NCBI GenBank assembly: GCA_046048135.1
Contig: JBJOGR010000045.1
Span: 1-57,905 of the forward strand
Direction: 5' to 3'
DNA from: ATZT02 sp046048135
GTDB taxonomy: Bacteria; Actinomycetota; Actinomycetes; S36-B12; UBA5976
Length of the DNA: 57,905 nt
Shown one piece after another: positions 25,682 through 35,356 of this stretch; within the stretch, counting starts at the first letter, position 1; each line of letters opens with the position of its first letter. The notes under the pieces were generated by a model. The model made no database searches and was not told the DNA's origin. It was given only the letters and a program-made list of their open reading frames with translations. A program made the translations under genes and the position numbers.

Positions 25682-26959
25682 ATGAGTACTTGGGTTAGTG
25701 CCCTTATAGTTCTAATTTTTATTATGATCGGTGGTTTTTTTGCCGCCGCTGAAATTGCTTTAGTTTCAGTTAGAGAATCACAAGTAAAAAGATTAGCTGA
25801 GACTAAGGGAAGACGTGGTCGATTACTCAAACAATTGCATGATCACCCAAATAGATTCTTAGCCTCAGTGCAAGTAGGGGTAACGGTTGCAGGATTTATT
25901 GGTGCAGGTTTTGGTGCATCGAGTTTAACGCCCGTGCTTTCACCAATTTTAGATCAATTATTACCTGAGTCAGTGGTATCAATTTTGGCTTTCATATTAA
26001 TTACTCTTTTTATCTCTTATTTTTCTTTAGTTTTAGGTGAACTTGTGCCAAAGCGATTAGCATTACAAAATTCTGAAAGCTGGGCTTTAATTGCAGTTTA
26101 TCCAATTGAAATACTTGCAAGAATTAGTAGACCATTTATTTGGTTTTTAAGTAATTCCACAAATTTAATTGTCAAGTTATTGGGTGGAGATCCAACAGCG
26201 AGTAGACAAGAATTAAGTGGAGAAGACTTGCGTGATTTGGTAGCAGGTCATGAAGAGTTGAGCGATAACGAACGAGCTTTAATCGATGATGTGTTTGAAG
26301 CAGACGATCGAGAAATAAAAGAAGTGATGACTCCTAGAACTGAAGTTGAATTCTTAGATGCAGATTTAACTTTGGCTGATGCGTGTAAGAAAGTTGAAAA
26401 ATTGCCTCACACAAAATATCCAATAATAAACAAAAGTGCAGATGAAATTTTAGGTTACGTCCATATCCGACAATTAATTTCTAATGATGCCAGAAATTCC
26501 TCAAAAACTTTAAAGGAAATTTTATCCCCTGTAGAAGTTATTCCAGGAACAACTTCAGTTTTAAATGCACTTGGACAAATGAGGAAAAGAAATCATCACA
26601 TAATGATTGTGGCAGATGAATATGGCGGTACAGCTGGAATTGTTACTTTAGAAGACTTGGTCGAAGAGTTGATTGGTGATATTCGACATGAAAATGATCA
26701 AGTTAAAGAAGAAATAAATGAACTTGATTTTCATGGAGAAGTTGAAGTAGAAGGTTTAATGAACTTAGATGATTTTGCTGACTTAACTCATATTTATTTA
26801 CCCGAAGGCCCATATGAGACGGTTGCAGGATTTGTTATCTCAAGATTGAAAACACTGCCAATTTTAGGTAAATCTATAGTTGCAGAACAATGTAAATTTG
26901 AAATTACTGCAATGGATGTCAGAAGAATTGCAAAAGTTAAGGTAACCCGTATTGAATAG
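25682..26959 (+). CDS. CNNM/CorC-type membrane protein with CBS domains
   Basis: 425 residues. An N-terminal DUF21 (CNNM) membrane domain with about four helices (to ~180) has FFAAAEIALVSVRESQVKRL and LGELVPKRLAL. Two CBS modules follow (from VMTPRTEVEFLD near 216 to GIVTLEDLVEELIGD near 330), then the CorC/HlyC C-terminal domain. Often labelled hemolysin, but the family is linked to magnesium or cobalt efflux and adenine-nucleotide sensing. The stop region overlaps the start of the YibE/F gene by 8 nt. Confidence 0.9.
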   Translation: MSTWVSALIVLIFIMIGGFFAAAEIALVSVRESQVKRLAETKGRRGRLLKQLHDHPNRFLASVQVGVTVAGFIGAGFGASSLTPVLSPILDQLLPESVVSILAFILITLFISYFSLVLGELVPKRLALQNSESWALIAVYPIEILARISRPFIWFLSNSTNLIVKLLGGDPTASRQELSGEDLRDLVAGHEELSDNERALIDDVFEADDREIKEVMTPRTEVEFLDADLTLADACKKVEKLPHTKYPIINKSADEILGYVHIRQLISNDARNSSKTLKEILSPVEVIPGTTSVLNALGQMRKRNHHIMIVADEYGGTAGIVTLEDLVEELIGDIRHENDQVKEEINELDFHGEVEVEGLMNLDDFADLTHIYLPEGPYETVAGFVISRLKTLPILGKSIVAEQCKFEITAMDVRRIAKVKVTRIE

Positions 26960-28124
26960 TTCACTTAGCACAAGAGCGAAAATAGTTGTCGGATTAATTA
27001 TTTCCAGTTTTGTATTCGTAATTATTGGAGTAATCACAAATCTACCTCAGGGAAATATATTTAGATTAGAGGGAAATCTTGATGCTGTTGAGGGTTCTGA
27101 ATATATATTGGCAGAAGTTGTAAGTGAATTAAATAAAGATTGTGTAGGAATACCTCAGAATCCAGAGGCAAATCAGAAAGTTACTTGTGAGATTTACAAA
27201 GCAAATTACAAATCTACTAATGGAATTCAAACAGAAATAGAATTTGAATTTGACTCAACAAACACAAATTATAAATTAGAAAATGGCTCTAAAGTTCAAT
27301 TACTTAGAATTCCTGCGAACGAATATGACTCAGAAGTATTTCTTTTTATGGATGTCGATAGAAGTGAATTATTAATAATCGTTGCATTAATTTTTTCAAT
27401 TATCACTTTAATTATTGGAAAACTTAGAGGACTTGGTGCAATTGTTGGTCTTGTTTCGACATTTTTTGTACTTCTAACGTTTTTACTACCGGCACTATTA
27501 GAAGGTAAGGATCCTTTAACAATTGCAGTTATCTCTTCTTGCGGCTTGGTTTTATTCCTTTTATACATAGCTCATGGAATTTCTATTAGAACTTCAGTTG
27601 CAGTTTTAGGGACATTATTTGGAATTATTTTGACAGCAATTTTATCTACGATTGTAATTAGATTCGGAAACTTTTCAGGTATCTCTTCTGACGATGATTT
27701 TTTACTTTCAGGTGTAACTTCAATAAGACTCGATGGGCTACTTTTAGCAGGAATAATCTTTGCTTCGGTCGGTGTATTAAACGATGTAACGGTTACTCAG
27801 GCTTCATCAGTTTGGGAAATTAAGAATTCTAATCCAAAATTATCAATTTTTGAGTTATTCAGATCTGGAATGAGAATTGGTCGAGACCACATTGCTTCGA
27901 CTGTTTACACATTGCTTTTTACCTATACCGGAGCGGCTTTGCCCACATTATTACTGATATTTATTTCTGATAGACCTACTCAATTTATTTTGAGCAGTGA
28001 GGCAATTTCACAAGAAATTGTTAGAACTTTGGTTGGATCTATCGGATTAGTTTTAGCTGTACCAATAACAACGATTTTGGCAGCAGTTTTAGCAGAAAAA
28101 AGTAATAGCAAATTCGAGCATTAA
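26952..28124 (+). CDS. YibE/F family membrane protein
   Basis: 390 residues from TTG 26952, inside the end of the preceding gene. It has one N-terminal membrane segment, an extracytoplasmic ~100-residue domain with two Cys (NKDCVGIP, KVTCEIY), then about seven helices with GLGAIVGLVSTFFVL, VLNDVTVTQASSVWEI near 277 and MRIGRDHIASTVYTL, all typical of YibE/F. The family may move a solute, but none is proven. Cotranscribed with the CorC-type gene. Confidence 0.87.
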   Translation: MNSSLSTRAKIVVGLIISSFVFVIIGVITNLPQGNIFRLEGNLDAVEGSEYILAEVVSELNKDCVGIPQNPEANQKVTCEIYKANYKSTNGIQTEIEFEFDSTNTNYKLENGSKVQLLRIPANEYDSEVFLFMDVDRSELLIIVALIFSIITLIIGKLRGLGAIVGLVSTFFVLLTFLLPALLEGKDPLTIAVISSCGLVLFLLYIAHGISIRTSVAVLGTLFGIILTAILSTIVIRFGNFSGISSDDDFLLSGVTSIRLDGLLLAGIIFASVGVLNDVTVTQASSVWEIKNSNPKLSIFELFRSGMRIGRDHIASTVYTLLFTYTGAALPTLLLIFISDRPTQFILSSEAISQEIVRTLVGSIGLVLAVPITTILAAVLAEKSNSKFEH

Positions 28125-28188
28125 ATCAATAAAATTGTTTATTTAGGTAAGATATAAATAATTATTCCGTGTGCAAAGTTGGTGAAAA

Positions 28189-29181
28189 ATGGTAAATAAG
28201 CCAAGTGTTCTCTCAGGAATTCAACCAACAGCTGATTCATTTCATATAGGAAATTGGTTTGGCGCACTTCGTCAATGGGTGCAAATGCAAGAAACTCATA
28301 ATTGTTTTTATTCAGTGGTTGATTTACATGCCATCACTGCAGAATTTGAACCTAAAGTATTGAAGAAAAGAACTTTAACTTCTTTTGCTCAACTTTTAGC
28401 AGTCGGTGTGGATCCAACAAAAAGTACTATCTTTGTTCAAAGTCAAGTTCCACAACATGCACAACTTGCTTGGGTATTAAGTTGTTTTACTGGTTTTGGT
28501 GAGGCAAACAGAATGACTCAATTTAAAGATAAAACTCAAAAAGGTGGAAGTGAAAGATCTTCAGTTGGATTATTCACTTATCCGATTTTGCAAGCAGCAG
28601 ATATTTTGCTTTATCAAGCAAATCAAGTTCCAGTTGGTGAAGATCAACGTCAACATTTAGAACTAACTCGGGATTTAGCTACAAGATTTAATAATCAATT
28701 TGGTCAAACATTTACAGTCCCTGAAGCCTACATTGTAAAAGAAACTGCAAAGATACTTGATTTGCAAGATCCGACTTCGAAAATGAGTAAGTCATCTCCT
28801 TCCGGTTGTATTTTTATTTTGGATGAACCAAGTGTGGTTATGAAGAAGTTCAAGACGGCAGTGACAGATTCTGGTAAAGAAATTAAATATGATCCAGAAA
28901 ATAAACCTGGAGTTTCTAATTTAATTTCAATAATTAAGTCAGTTACCAATAAAAGTATTCAAGAAATCGAAGATGACTTTGTCAATAAAGGTTATGGAGA
29001 TTTAAAAACTTACGCCGGAGAAGTAGTTATAGAACAAGTTGTTAATCCGTTTAGAGAAAAAACTAATAACTTATTAAATGATGAGAAGACTTTAACCAAT
29101 TTGATGCAAGAAGGTGCTCAAAAAGCAGAACAAGTTGCCTCTAAAACTTTAAAGAATGTGTATGAAAAGGTTGGATTTTAA
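28189..29181 (+). CDS. trpS: Tryptophanyl-tRNA synthetase
   Basis: 330 residues, class Ic synthetase. HIGN (HIGH motif, residues 20-23) follows SGIQPTADSF. Tryptophan-pocket segments include FTYPILQAADILLY near 128, and KMSKS stands at about 199-203. It charges tRNA-Trp. No T-box-like leader is visible in the 64-nt upstream gap. The stop shares TTAA with the convergent sdhB gene. Confidence 0.96.
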   Translation: MVNKPSVLSGIQPTADSFHIGNWFGALRQWVQMQETHNCFYSVVDLHAITAEFEPKVLKKRTLTSFAQLLAVGVDPTKSTIFVQSQVPQHAQLAWVLSCFTGFGEANRMTQFKDKTQKGGSERSSVGLFTYPILQAADILLYQANQVPVGEDQRQHLELTRDLATRFNNQFGQTFTVPEAYIVKETAKILDLQDPTSKMSKSSPSGCIFILDEPSVVMKKFKTAVTDSGKEIKYDPENKPGVSNLISIIKSVTNKSIQEIEDDFVNKGYGDLKTYAGEVVIEQVVNPFREKTNNLLNDEKTLTNLMQEGAQKAEQVASKTLKNVYEKVGF

Positions 29182-29933
29182 CTAGATTTTCTTCTAGTAA
29201 TTGTTCTACCCAGCCAAACTAGTGGGTCGTATTTTTTATCAACAACTCTTTCTTTCATTGGAATAATTGCATTATCAGTAATCTTGATGTGTTCTGGGCA
29301 AACTTCTGTACAACACTTTGTAATATTGCACATTCCTAAACCATGGGATTCTTGAGCTTCTTTTTTACGATCTAGTTGATCTAGTGGATGCATATCTAGT
29401 TCTGCCAAGCGAATAAAAAATCTTGGTCCTGCAAATTTAGGTTTGTTATCTTCATGATCTCTAATAACGTGACATACATCCTGGCATAAGAAGCATTCGA
29501 TACATTTTCTGAATTCTTGGCTTCTTTCCACGTCAACTTGTTGCATTCGATATTCACCAGGTTTTAAGTTTTCAGGTCCTTTAAACGCAGGAACTTCGCG
29601 TGCCTTTTGATAGTTAAAAGAAACATCAGTAACTAAATCTTTTATAACAGGAAATGTTCTTAATGGAGTAACGGTAATTTCTTGATCCTCTGCAAAGGTA
29701 TTCATTCTGGTCATACACATCAAACTTGGCTTGCCGTTTATTTCAGCACTGCATGAACCACATTTTCCAGCTTTACAATTCCATCTAACTGCCAAATCTG
29801 GACTTTCAGTTGCTTGGATTCTATGAATTACATCCAATAAGACTTCACCTTCGGCAACATCAACTTGGTAGTTTTTTAATTCACCTTTTTCTTTGTTGCC
29901 ACGCCACACTCTTAGTTTTGCAAGATAACCCAT
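29178..29933 (-). CDS. sdhB: Succinate dehydrogenase iron-sulfur subunit
   Basis: 251 residues. The [2Fe-2S] ferredoxin domain has CKAGKCGSC (near 53-61) and a final Cys in SLMC. The C-terminal domain has CIECFLCQDVC (near 141-151) for [4Fe-4S], with further cysteines in CNITKCCTEVCPEHI (near 202-216). It carries electrons from the flavoprotein to the membrane anchor in TCA cycle and respiration. Last gene of sdhCAB, 2 nt after sdhA. Confidence 0.95.
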   Translation of the reverse strand: MGYLAKLRVWRGNKEKGELKNYQVDVAEGEVLLDVIHRIQATESPDLAVRWNCKAGKCGSCSAEINGKPSLMCMTRMNTFAEDQEITVTPLRTFPVIKDLVTDVSFNYQKAREVPAFKGPENLKPGEYRMQQVDVERSQEFRKCIECFLCQDVCHVIRDHEDNKPKFAGPRFFIRLAELDMHPLDQLDRKKEAQESHGLGMCNITKCCTEVCPEHIKITDNAIIPMKERVVDKKYDPLVWLGRTITRRKSS

Positions 29934-29935
29934 GA

Positions 29936-31825
29936 TTAGGCTCCCATTCCAAGTTGAGTTAACTCTTCAGGCAACATGTATTTAGATAATTCTTCCTTTT
30001 CAAAAAGTTCAGCTAATTCTTTTGGCATTGGCACTATGGTTTCAATTCTAGTTTCAATCTTTGAACCATTCCATGAACAAATAACATGCTTTGATCTCCA
30101 GTTTTTATCCATGGTTGGAAAATCATTTCTAGTATGGCCTCCGCGTGATTCTTCTCTAACAAGAGCACTTTTTGCGATGGATTCACTAACTAATAACATA
30201 TTTTGTAAATCTAGAGATAAATGCCAACCTGGGTTAAATTGTTTTCCACCATCCACGCCTATGTTTTTAGTTTTTTCTTTTAAGATTTCTAGTTTTTCAA
30301 TTGCATCTTTCATCTCTTGACCATCTCTAATAATTCCAACTAGATCATTCATCATTTGTTGTAATTCTTGATGCAAGGCATATGGATTTTCTTTGTTAGA
30401 GGAGTTCAATGGGGCTTCTGCTTCATTGAGTGCTTTCTCTAGATTTTTTTCATCAACCATAGGTCTATTAGTTAAGTTCTTGACATATTCACTTGCACCA
30501 ATTCCAGCGCGACGGCCAAATACTAGAAGATCAGACAAAGAGTTTCCGCCTAAACGATTTGATCCATGCATTCCACCGGCAACTTCACCTGCTGCAAATA
30601 AACCTTCTAAACCTGTAGCAGCACCAGAATCTGGATCAACTTGGATTCCACCCATTACATAGTGACAAGTTGGACCAACCTCCATTGGTTGCTCAGTGAT
30701 ATCAACATCAGCTAATTCTTTAAATTGATGCCACATAGAAGGCAATCTTTTTTTAATCACTTCTGGTTTTAAACGTGTTGATACATCTAAGAAAACTCCA
30801 CCATGGGGTGAACCTCTACCTGCTTTTACTTCAGCATTGATTGCACGTGCAACTTCATCTCTTGGCAATAATTCTGGTGGTCTTCTATTTGAATCTGGAT
30901 TTTCATACCATCTATCTGCTTCTTCTTCTGTTTCTGCATATTTATCTTTAAAGACTGCAGGAATGTAATTAAACATAAATCTTTTGCCTTCAGAGTTTTT
31001 CAAAACTCCACCATCACCACGAACAGATTCTGTTACTAAAATCCCTTTAACACTTGGAGGCCAAACCATTCCAGTTGGATGAAATTGCACAAATTCCATG
31101 TGCATTAAATTTCCTCCAGCTTTTAATGCCAAAGCATGACCGTCTCCAGTACCTTCCCAAGAATTTGAAGTTACTTTGAAAGATTTTCCAATTCCACCTG
31201 TTGCTAAGACCACTGCTGGCGCTTGAAACATGACAAACTTTCCAGATTCTCTCCAATAACCTAGAACGCCTGTTACTTTATTTCCATTTTTTAATATTTC
31301 CGTAATAGTTAATTCAGCAAATACTTTAATTCTTTTTTCGTAATCTCCGCTTTCTTTAAAATCTTCTTGTTGGAGAGAAACAATTTTTTGTTGCAATGTT
31401 CTAATTAACTCAAGTCCAGTTCTATCACCTACGTGAGCAAGTCTTGGGTATTCATGACCACCGAAATTTCTTTGGCTAATTTTGCCGTCTTTAGTGCGAT
31501 CAAATAATGCTCCATAAGTTTCTAATTCCCAAACACGGTCAGGAGATTCTTTAGCATGAAGCTCTGCCATTCTCCAATGATTTTGAAATTTTCCACCACG
31601 CATGGTGTCTCTGAAGTGAACTTTCCAATTGTCATTCGAGTTCACATTTCCCATCGATGCAGCAATACCACCTTCGGCCATTACTGTGTGGGCTTTTCCA
31701 AAAAGTGACTTACAAATAATTGCAGTTCTTAATCCGTTTGCACGTGCTTCAATTGCAGCACGAAGCCCTGCACCACCGGCTCCAACAATCACGACATCAA
31801 AATCGTGACGTTCGACTTCAGACAT
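29936..31825 (-). CDS. sdhA: Succinate dehydrogenase flavoprotein subunit
   Basis: 629 residues. FAD-binding VVIVGAGGAGLRAAIEA is near residue 11; the covalent-FAD His is in AHTVMAEGG near 46; the catalytic region EFVQFHPTG is near 243; SVRGDGGVLKN is near 269; and the second FAD segment GMHGSNRLGGNSL is near 418. It oxidises succinate to fumarate. The long form and the C-A-B gene order resemble the Wolinella-type (B-type) complexes common in Actinobacteria. Ribosome site AAAGGAGA precedes the ATG. Confidence 0.96.
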   Translation of the reverse strand: MSEVERHDFDVVIVGAGGAGLRAAIEARANGLRTAIICKSLFGKAHTVMAEGGIAASMGNVNSNDNWKVHFRDTMRGGKFQNHWRMAELHAKESPDRVWELETYGALFDRTKDGKISQRNFGGHEYPRLAHVGDRTGLELIRTLQQKIVSLQQEDFKESGDYEKRIKVFAELTITEILKNGNKVTGVLGYWRESGKFVMFQAPAVVLATGGIGKSFKVTSNSWEGTGDGHALALKAGGNLMHMEFVQFHPTGMVWPPSVKGILVTESVRGDGGVLKNSEGKRFMFNYIPAVFKDKYAETEEEADRWYENPDSNRRPPELLPRDEVARAINAEVKAGRGSPHGGVFLDVSTRLKPEVIKKRLPSMWHQFKELADVDITEQPMEVGPTCHYVMGGIQVDPDSGAATGLEGLFAAGEVAGGMHGSNRLGGNSLSDLLVFGRRAGIGASEYVKNLTNRPMVDEKNLEKALNEAEAPLNSSNKENPYALHQELQQMMNDLVGIIRDGQEMKDAIEKLEILKEKTKNIGVDGGKQFNPGWHLSLDLQNMLLVSESIAKSALVREESRGGHTRNDFPTMDKNWRSKHVICSWNGSKIETRIETIVPMPKELAELFEKEELSKYMLPEELTQLGMGA

Positions 31826-31838
31826 TTAAATTTCTCCT

Positions 31839-32645
31839 TTAAAAGAAATAAAAGTTGGTTATTGTTCCACTTGCAACTAGACGTACATAAAGATCACAAA
31901 GCGCTACTCCAATTAATGAAACCCAAGCAAATTTAGCGTGATGCACATTTAATTTAGAAACTATAGTCCAACTCTTGTACCTGAGTGGATGCTTGGAAAA
32001 ATGTTTTAATCTTCCACCGATGGTATGTCTGCATGAGTGGCAGGAAAGTGAATACAGCCAAAGCAAAGTTGCATTTGCGACCATGACCAGTGTTCCTACA
32101 CTTAAATGTCCCCAATTTCCTTGGGCATCTTTAAAAGAAATAACTGCATCGTAGGTAAGAATTATGTTGAAAATTAATCCCGCAAAGAAAAAATATCGAT
32201 GTGCATTTTGCAAAATTAAAGGAGACTTTGTTTCGCCTGAATAAGATTTATGAGGTTCTGCTACAGCACAAGCAGGTGGTGATTGCCAGAAAGAACGATA
32301 ATAAGTTTTTCTGTAGTAATAACAGGTCATTCTAAAACCAAGTGGGAAAATAAGAATTATTAATGCTGGTGACAAAATCCACCAACTTCCAAATGGTTGA
32401 CCTAAATGTGATGCACCTTCAACACAACTTGTAGCTAAACAAGGTGAATAAAAAGGTGAGATTAATGGTTCAGCAAAATAAAATTTGTTTTCAAATGCTC
32501 TAAAAGTTGAATAAATAATGAAAGAAACTAAAACACCAACAGTAATTGCTGGTTGAATCCACCATTTATCGATTCTTAAATGACGGTATGGAACTTGTGC
32601 TCTGGTAGGAGAACCTACACCTTTTTCAAGCGAGCTAATTGCCAT
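31839..32645 (-). CDS. sdhC: Succinate dehydrogenase cytochrome b/membrane anchor subunit
   Basis: 268 residues with five hydrophobic helices (about 30-48, 91-108, 151-170, 182-200 and 237-258) and several candidate heme-ligand histidines (HRYFF, HLSVG, HAKF). The cytoplasmic loop with YYYRKTYYRSFWQSPP is typical of the single-anchor type of actinobacterial complex II. It takes electrons from SdhB to menaquinone. First gene of sdhCAB, 13 nt ahead of sdhA. The motif TAAACT 7 nt before its ATG may be a -10 for a leaderless message. Confidence 0.88.
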   Translation of the reverse strand: MAISSLEKGVGSPTRAQVPYRHLRIDKWWIQPAITVGVLVSFIIYSTFRAFENKFYFAEPLISPFYSPCLATSCVEGASHLGQPFGSWWILSPALIILIFPLGFRMTCYYYRKTYYRSFWQSPPACAVAEPHKSYSGETKSPLILQNAHRYFFFAGLIFNIILTYDAVISFKDAQGNWGHLSVGTLVMVANATLLWLYSLSCHSCRHTIGGRLKHFSKHPLRYKSWTIVSKLNVHHAKFAWVSLIGVALCDLYVRLVASGTITNFYFF

Positions 32646-32730
32646 GAAGATGAGTTTAGTCTTTGAATGAGGGTTTGCGCATACTCAAAAGTTATTCAAA
32701 ACCTTGTGAGATGTCGCACAGAAACAGGCT

Positions 32731-34515
32731 TTAAGAGTTATCTCTGATTTCTAAAAGTACCGCCCCGTTTGCAACAGAAGCACCAACTTCAACAGTTAGT
32801 TCACTTATAACCCCAGATTTATGGGCAGATATGGGCTGTTCCATTTTCATGGCCTCGATAACGAATAAAAGATCACCTTCATTAACACTTTGACCATTTG
32901 TTACCGCAATTTTTACCAAAGTTCCTTGCATTGGACTTTGTACGGCATCTGAATCAAGAGATCCAAGGTTAGTTCTTTGGTGTCTTGCCACAGGTGGTTT
33001 ATTTTGTTTTACTCCACCAGAAGTTAAACCATTTGGCATTGTGACTTCAATTCTTTTTCCGTTCACTTCTAAAACTAATGTGGAACGATCATCAATCAAA
33101 GATGTTTTACTGTTATCTACATAAGCAGGAATTTGATTATCAAATTCATTTTCAATCCAACTTGTATAGACACTAAATTTTTGTAAAGGATCAATTGGTG
33201 CAAATGCTGGGTCATCAATAACAGCTTTGTGAAATGGAATTGCTGTGGCAATTCCTTGAACTTCAAATTCAGATAATGCTCTTCTTGCCCTTTCTAAAGC
33301 TTCCTGACGAGTTGATCCAGTGACAATTAATTTTGCTAATAAAGAATCAAAATTTCCACCAATAATGTCGCCTTGTTTAAAGCCAGCATCTACTCTTACA
33401 CCGGTACCACTGGGTTCTTTCCAAACTTTTAATTGACCTGGAGCAGGTAAAAAGTTTCTTCCAGGATCTTCTCCGTTAATTCGAAATTCAATGCTGTGTC
33501 CATTAATTATTGGATCGTGGTAACCAAGTTTTTCACCCATAGCAATTCTTAATTGCTCGCGAACTAAATCAATTCCAGTTACTTCTTCAGATACTGGATG
33601 TTCAACTTGAAGTCTTGTATTTACTTCTAAGAATGAAATAGTTCCATCTTGACCAATTAAAAACTCACAAGTTCCTGCACCTTCATATTTTGCTTCTTTT
33701 AAAATGGCCTTGGAAGAATCATAAAGTTGTTTTCTTTGTTCATCATTTAAAAATGGAGCAGGTGCTTCTTCAACTAATTTTTGATGTCTTCTTTGCAAAG
33801 AACAATCTCTTGTTGAAACAACTACTACATTTCCATATTTATCTGCTAAGCATTGGGTTTCAACGTGTCTTGGTTTATCTAAATACCTTTCAACAAAACA
33901 TTCACCTCTGCCAAAGGCAGCGACTGCTTCTCTTACTGCAGATTCATAAAGTTCAACAATTTCTTCTTTATTCCTAGCAACTTTTAAACCACGTCCTCCA
34001 CCACCAAATGCTGCTTTAATTGCAATTGGAAGTCCATGTTGAGTGGCAAACTCCACAACTTCATTTGCATCTTTAACTGGATCTTTGGTTCCTGGAACTA
34101 GAGGTGCTCCAACTTTTGCAGCAATATGTCTTGCTTGAACTTTGTCACCTAAAGATTTGATTGCAGCAGGGGATGGACCGACCCAAATTAAATTCGCATC
34201 AATCACACTTTGGGCAAATTCAGCATTCTCGGATAAAAATCCATAACCAGGATGGATTGCATCAGCTCCAGATTTTTTGGCAATCTCTAAAATTTTTGGA
34301 ATTGATAAGTAGGTTTCACTTGCTAAATTTCCGTGAAGGGCGTAAGCCTCATCTGCATGTAAAACATGAAGTGCATCTCTATCGGGATCTGCATATATTG
34401 CAACGCTTTTTATACCTGCATCTTTACAAGCCCTTGCAACTCTGACTGCAATTTCACCACGATTTGCAATTAATACTTTGCTGATGGGAAATTTAGGTGT
34501 TTCAGTTTTTGCCAT
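32731..34515 (-). CDS. accA3: Acyl-CoA (acetyl/propionyl-CoA) carboxylase alpha subunit with biotin carrier
   Basis: 594 residues, the actinobacterial AccA3 layout. The biotin carboxylase domain runs first: VLIANRGEIAVRV near 14, the ATP-grasp glycine loop KAAFGGGGRGLK near 166, EVNTRLQVEHPVSE near 294. A linker and the biotinyl domain follow, with the lysine in VIEAMKMEQPI near 559. It carboxylates biotin for transfer by the AccD beta subunit to acetyl- or propionyl-CoA, feeding lipid synthesis or propionate metabolism. It lies 11 nt after maf in the accD-accE-maf-accA3 operon; birA, which attaches the biotin, is divergent nearby. Confidence 0.95.
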   Translation of the reverse strand: MAKTETPKFPISKVLIANRGEIAVRVARACKDAGIKSVAIYADPDRDALHVLHADEAYALHGNLASETYLSIPKILEIAKKSGADAIHPGYGFLSENAEFAQSVIDANLIWVGPSPAAIKSLGDKVQARHIAAKVGAPLVPGTKDPVKDANEVVEFATQHGLPIAIKAAFGGGGRGLKVARNKEEIVELYESAVREAVAAFGRGECFVERYLDKPRHVETQCLADKYGNVVVVSTRDCSLQRRHQKLVEEAPAPFLNDEQRKQLYDSSKAILKEAKYEGAGTCEFLIGQDGTISFLEVNTRLQVEHPVSEEVTGIDLVREQLRIAMGEKLGYHDPIINGHSIEFRINGEDPGRNFLPAPGQLKVWKEPSGTGVRVDAGFKQGDIIGGNFDSLLAKLIVTGSTRQEALERARRALSEFEVQGIATAIPFHKAVIDDPAFAPIDPLQKFSVYTSWIENEFDNQIPAYVDNSKTSLIDDRSTLVLEVNGKRIEVTMPNGLTSGGVKQNKPPVARHQRTNLGSLDSDAVQSPMQGTLVKIAVTNGQSVNEGDLLFVIEAMKMEQPISAHKSGVISELTVEVGASVANGAVLLEIRDNS

Positions 34516-34526
34516 GATGTTTCACT

Positions 34527-35144
34527 TTATTTGATATCCCACAAACTAGTCCAAGACAAGCCAAGTTCTTTCACCATTTCTCTTACTATTGGCAAAGATA
34601 AACCAATCACATTGCTGTGGTCTCCTTCAACTTTTGAAATAAAAGCCGCACCTAGAGAATCAATTGTGAAAGCACCTGCAACGTTCAAAGGTTCTGAGGT
34701 TGCTACATAGTCAATTATTTCTTCGTCATCAATATATGCAAAAAATACTTTAGTTGAAACTACTTTTGAAATCATTTGTTTATTGTCTAAACGAATAATT
34801 GAATGACCTGTATGCAATATTCCATTTTTTCCGCGCATACTTTTCCATCTTTGTATCGCAGCATCAGCAGTTAATGGTTTTCCATAGGGTTTATTTTCAA
34901 ATTCGAGCATCGAATCAGCAGCAATCAAAATGCCTTCTGCTAAAGAGACGTTGTTTTCTAGGACGTTTTTTGCTTTCGCAATAGAGAGTTCTTGAACAAT
35001 ATTTGGTATAGATGTGTCTTTAAATGAGTTTTCAACTTCTTTTTCATTGACATCACTAGGAATAACAATTGGATTAATTTTCTGAGTCTTTAATAGCATC
35101 AAACGTGCAGGCGAATTCGATGCCAGAATTACGGGAAAACTCAT
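34527..35144 (-). CDS. maf: Maf-family nucleotide pyrophosphatase
   Basis: 205 residues. It starts with the Maf motif LASNSPARLMLL (near 7-18), has AADSMLEFENKPYGKP near 72-87 and EVEGDHSNVIGL-type residues (KVEGDHSNVIGLS) near 173. Family members hydrolyse non-canonical or modified nucleoside triphosphates and can slow septation. The ATG overlaps the accE stop as ATGA. Maf next to accE is a common actinobacterial arrangement. Confidence 0.93.
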   Translation of the reverse strand: MSFPVILASNSPARLMLLKTQKINPIVIPSDVNEKEVENSFKDTSIPNIVQELSIAKAKNVLENNVSLAEGILIAADSMLEFENKPYGKPLTADAAIQRWKSMRGKNGILHTGHSIIRLDNKQMISKVVSTKVFFAYIDDEEIIDYVATSEPLNVAGAFTIDSLGAAFISKVEGDHSNVIGLSLPIVREMVKELGLSWTSLWDIK

Positions 35145-35356
35145 ACTCCACTTGTTTTAGAAAATTGCCAACCGCTATCTAATAGTGGAGAAGTTCTAAA
35201 TTTCAACCTAGGATTATTCCAATTACTAATTTTAGATTTTTGTTTCAAAATATCTTCAGTAGAATTTTTTGCTGAAATTAAAGCGATTTCAATAACATGT
35301 AACTCTTCAGGAGTTGGGTTTCCTCTGACAACTTTAAACTCTAAAGGTTTACTCAT
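35141..35356 (-). CDS. accE: Acyl-CoA carboxylase epsilon subunit
   Basis: 71 residues. The short N-terminal FKVVRGNPTPEELHVIEIALI is the recognised AccE start; the rest is polar and poorly conserved, as in the family. AccE stabilises the alpha-beta carboxylase complex in Actinobacteria. It is coupled on both sides by ATGA overlaps, with accD before and maf after. Confidence 0.9.
   Translation of the reverse strand: MSKPLEFKVVRGNPTPEELHVIEIALISAKNSTEDILKQKSKISNWNNPRLKFRTSPLLDSGWQFSKTSGV

Noticed and set aside
28125..28188. T-box or attenuator before trpS
   Set aside because: The 64-nt gap has no T-box sequence, no Trp-codon leader peptide and no terminator hairpin.
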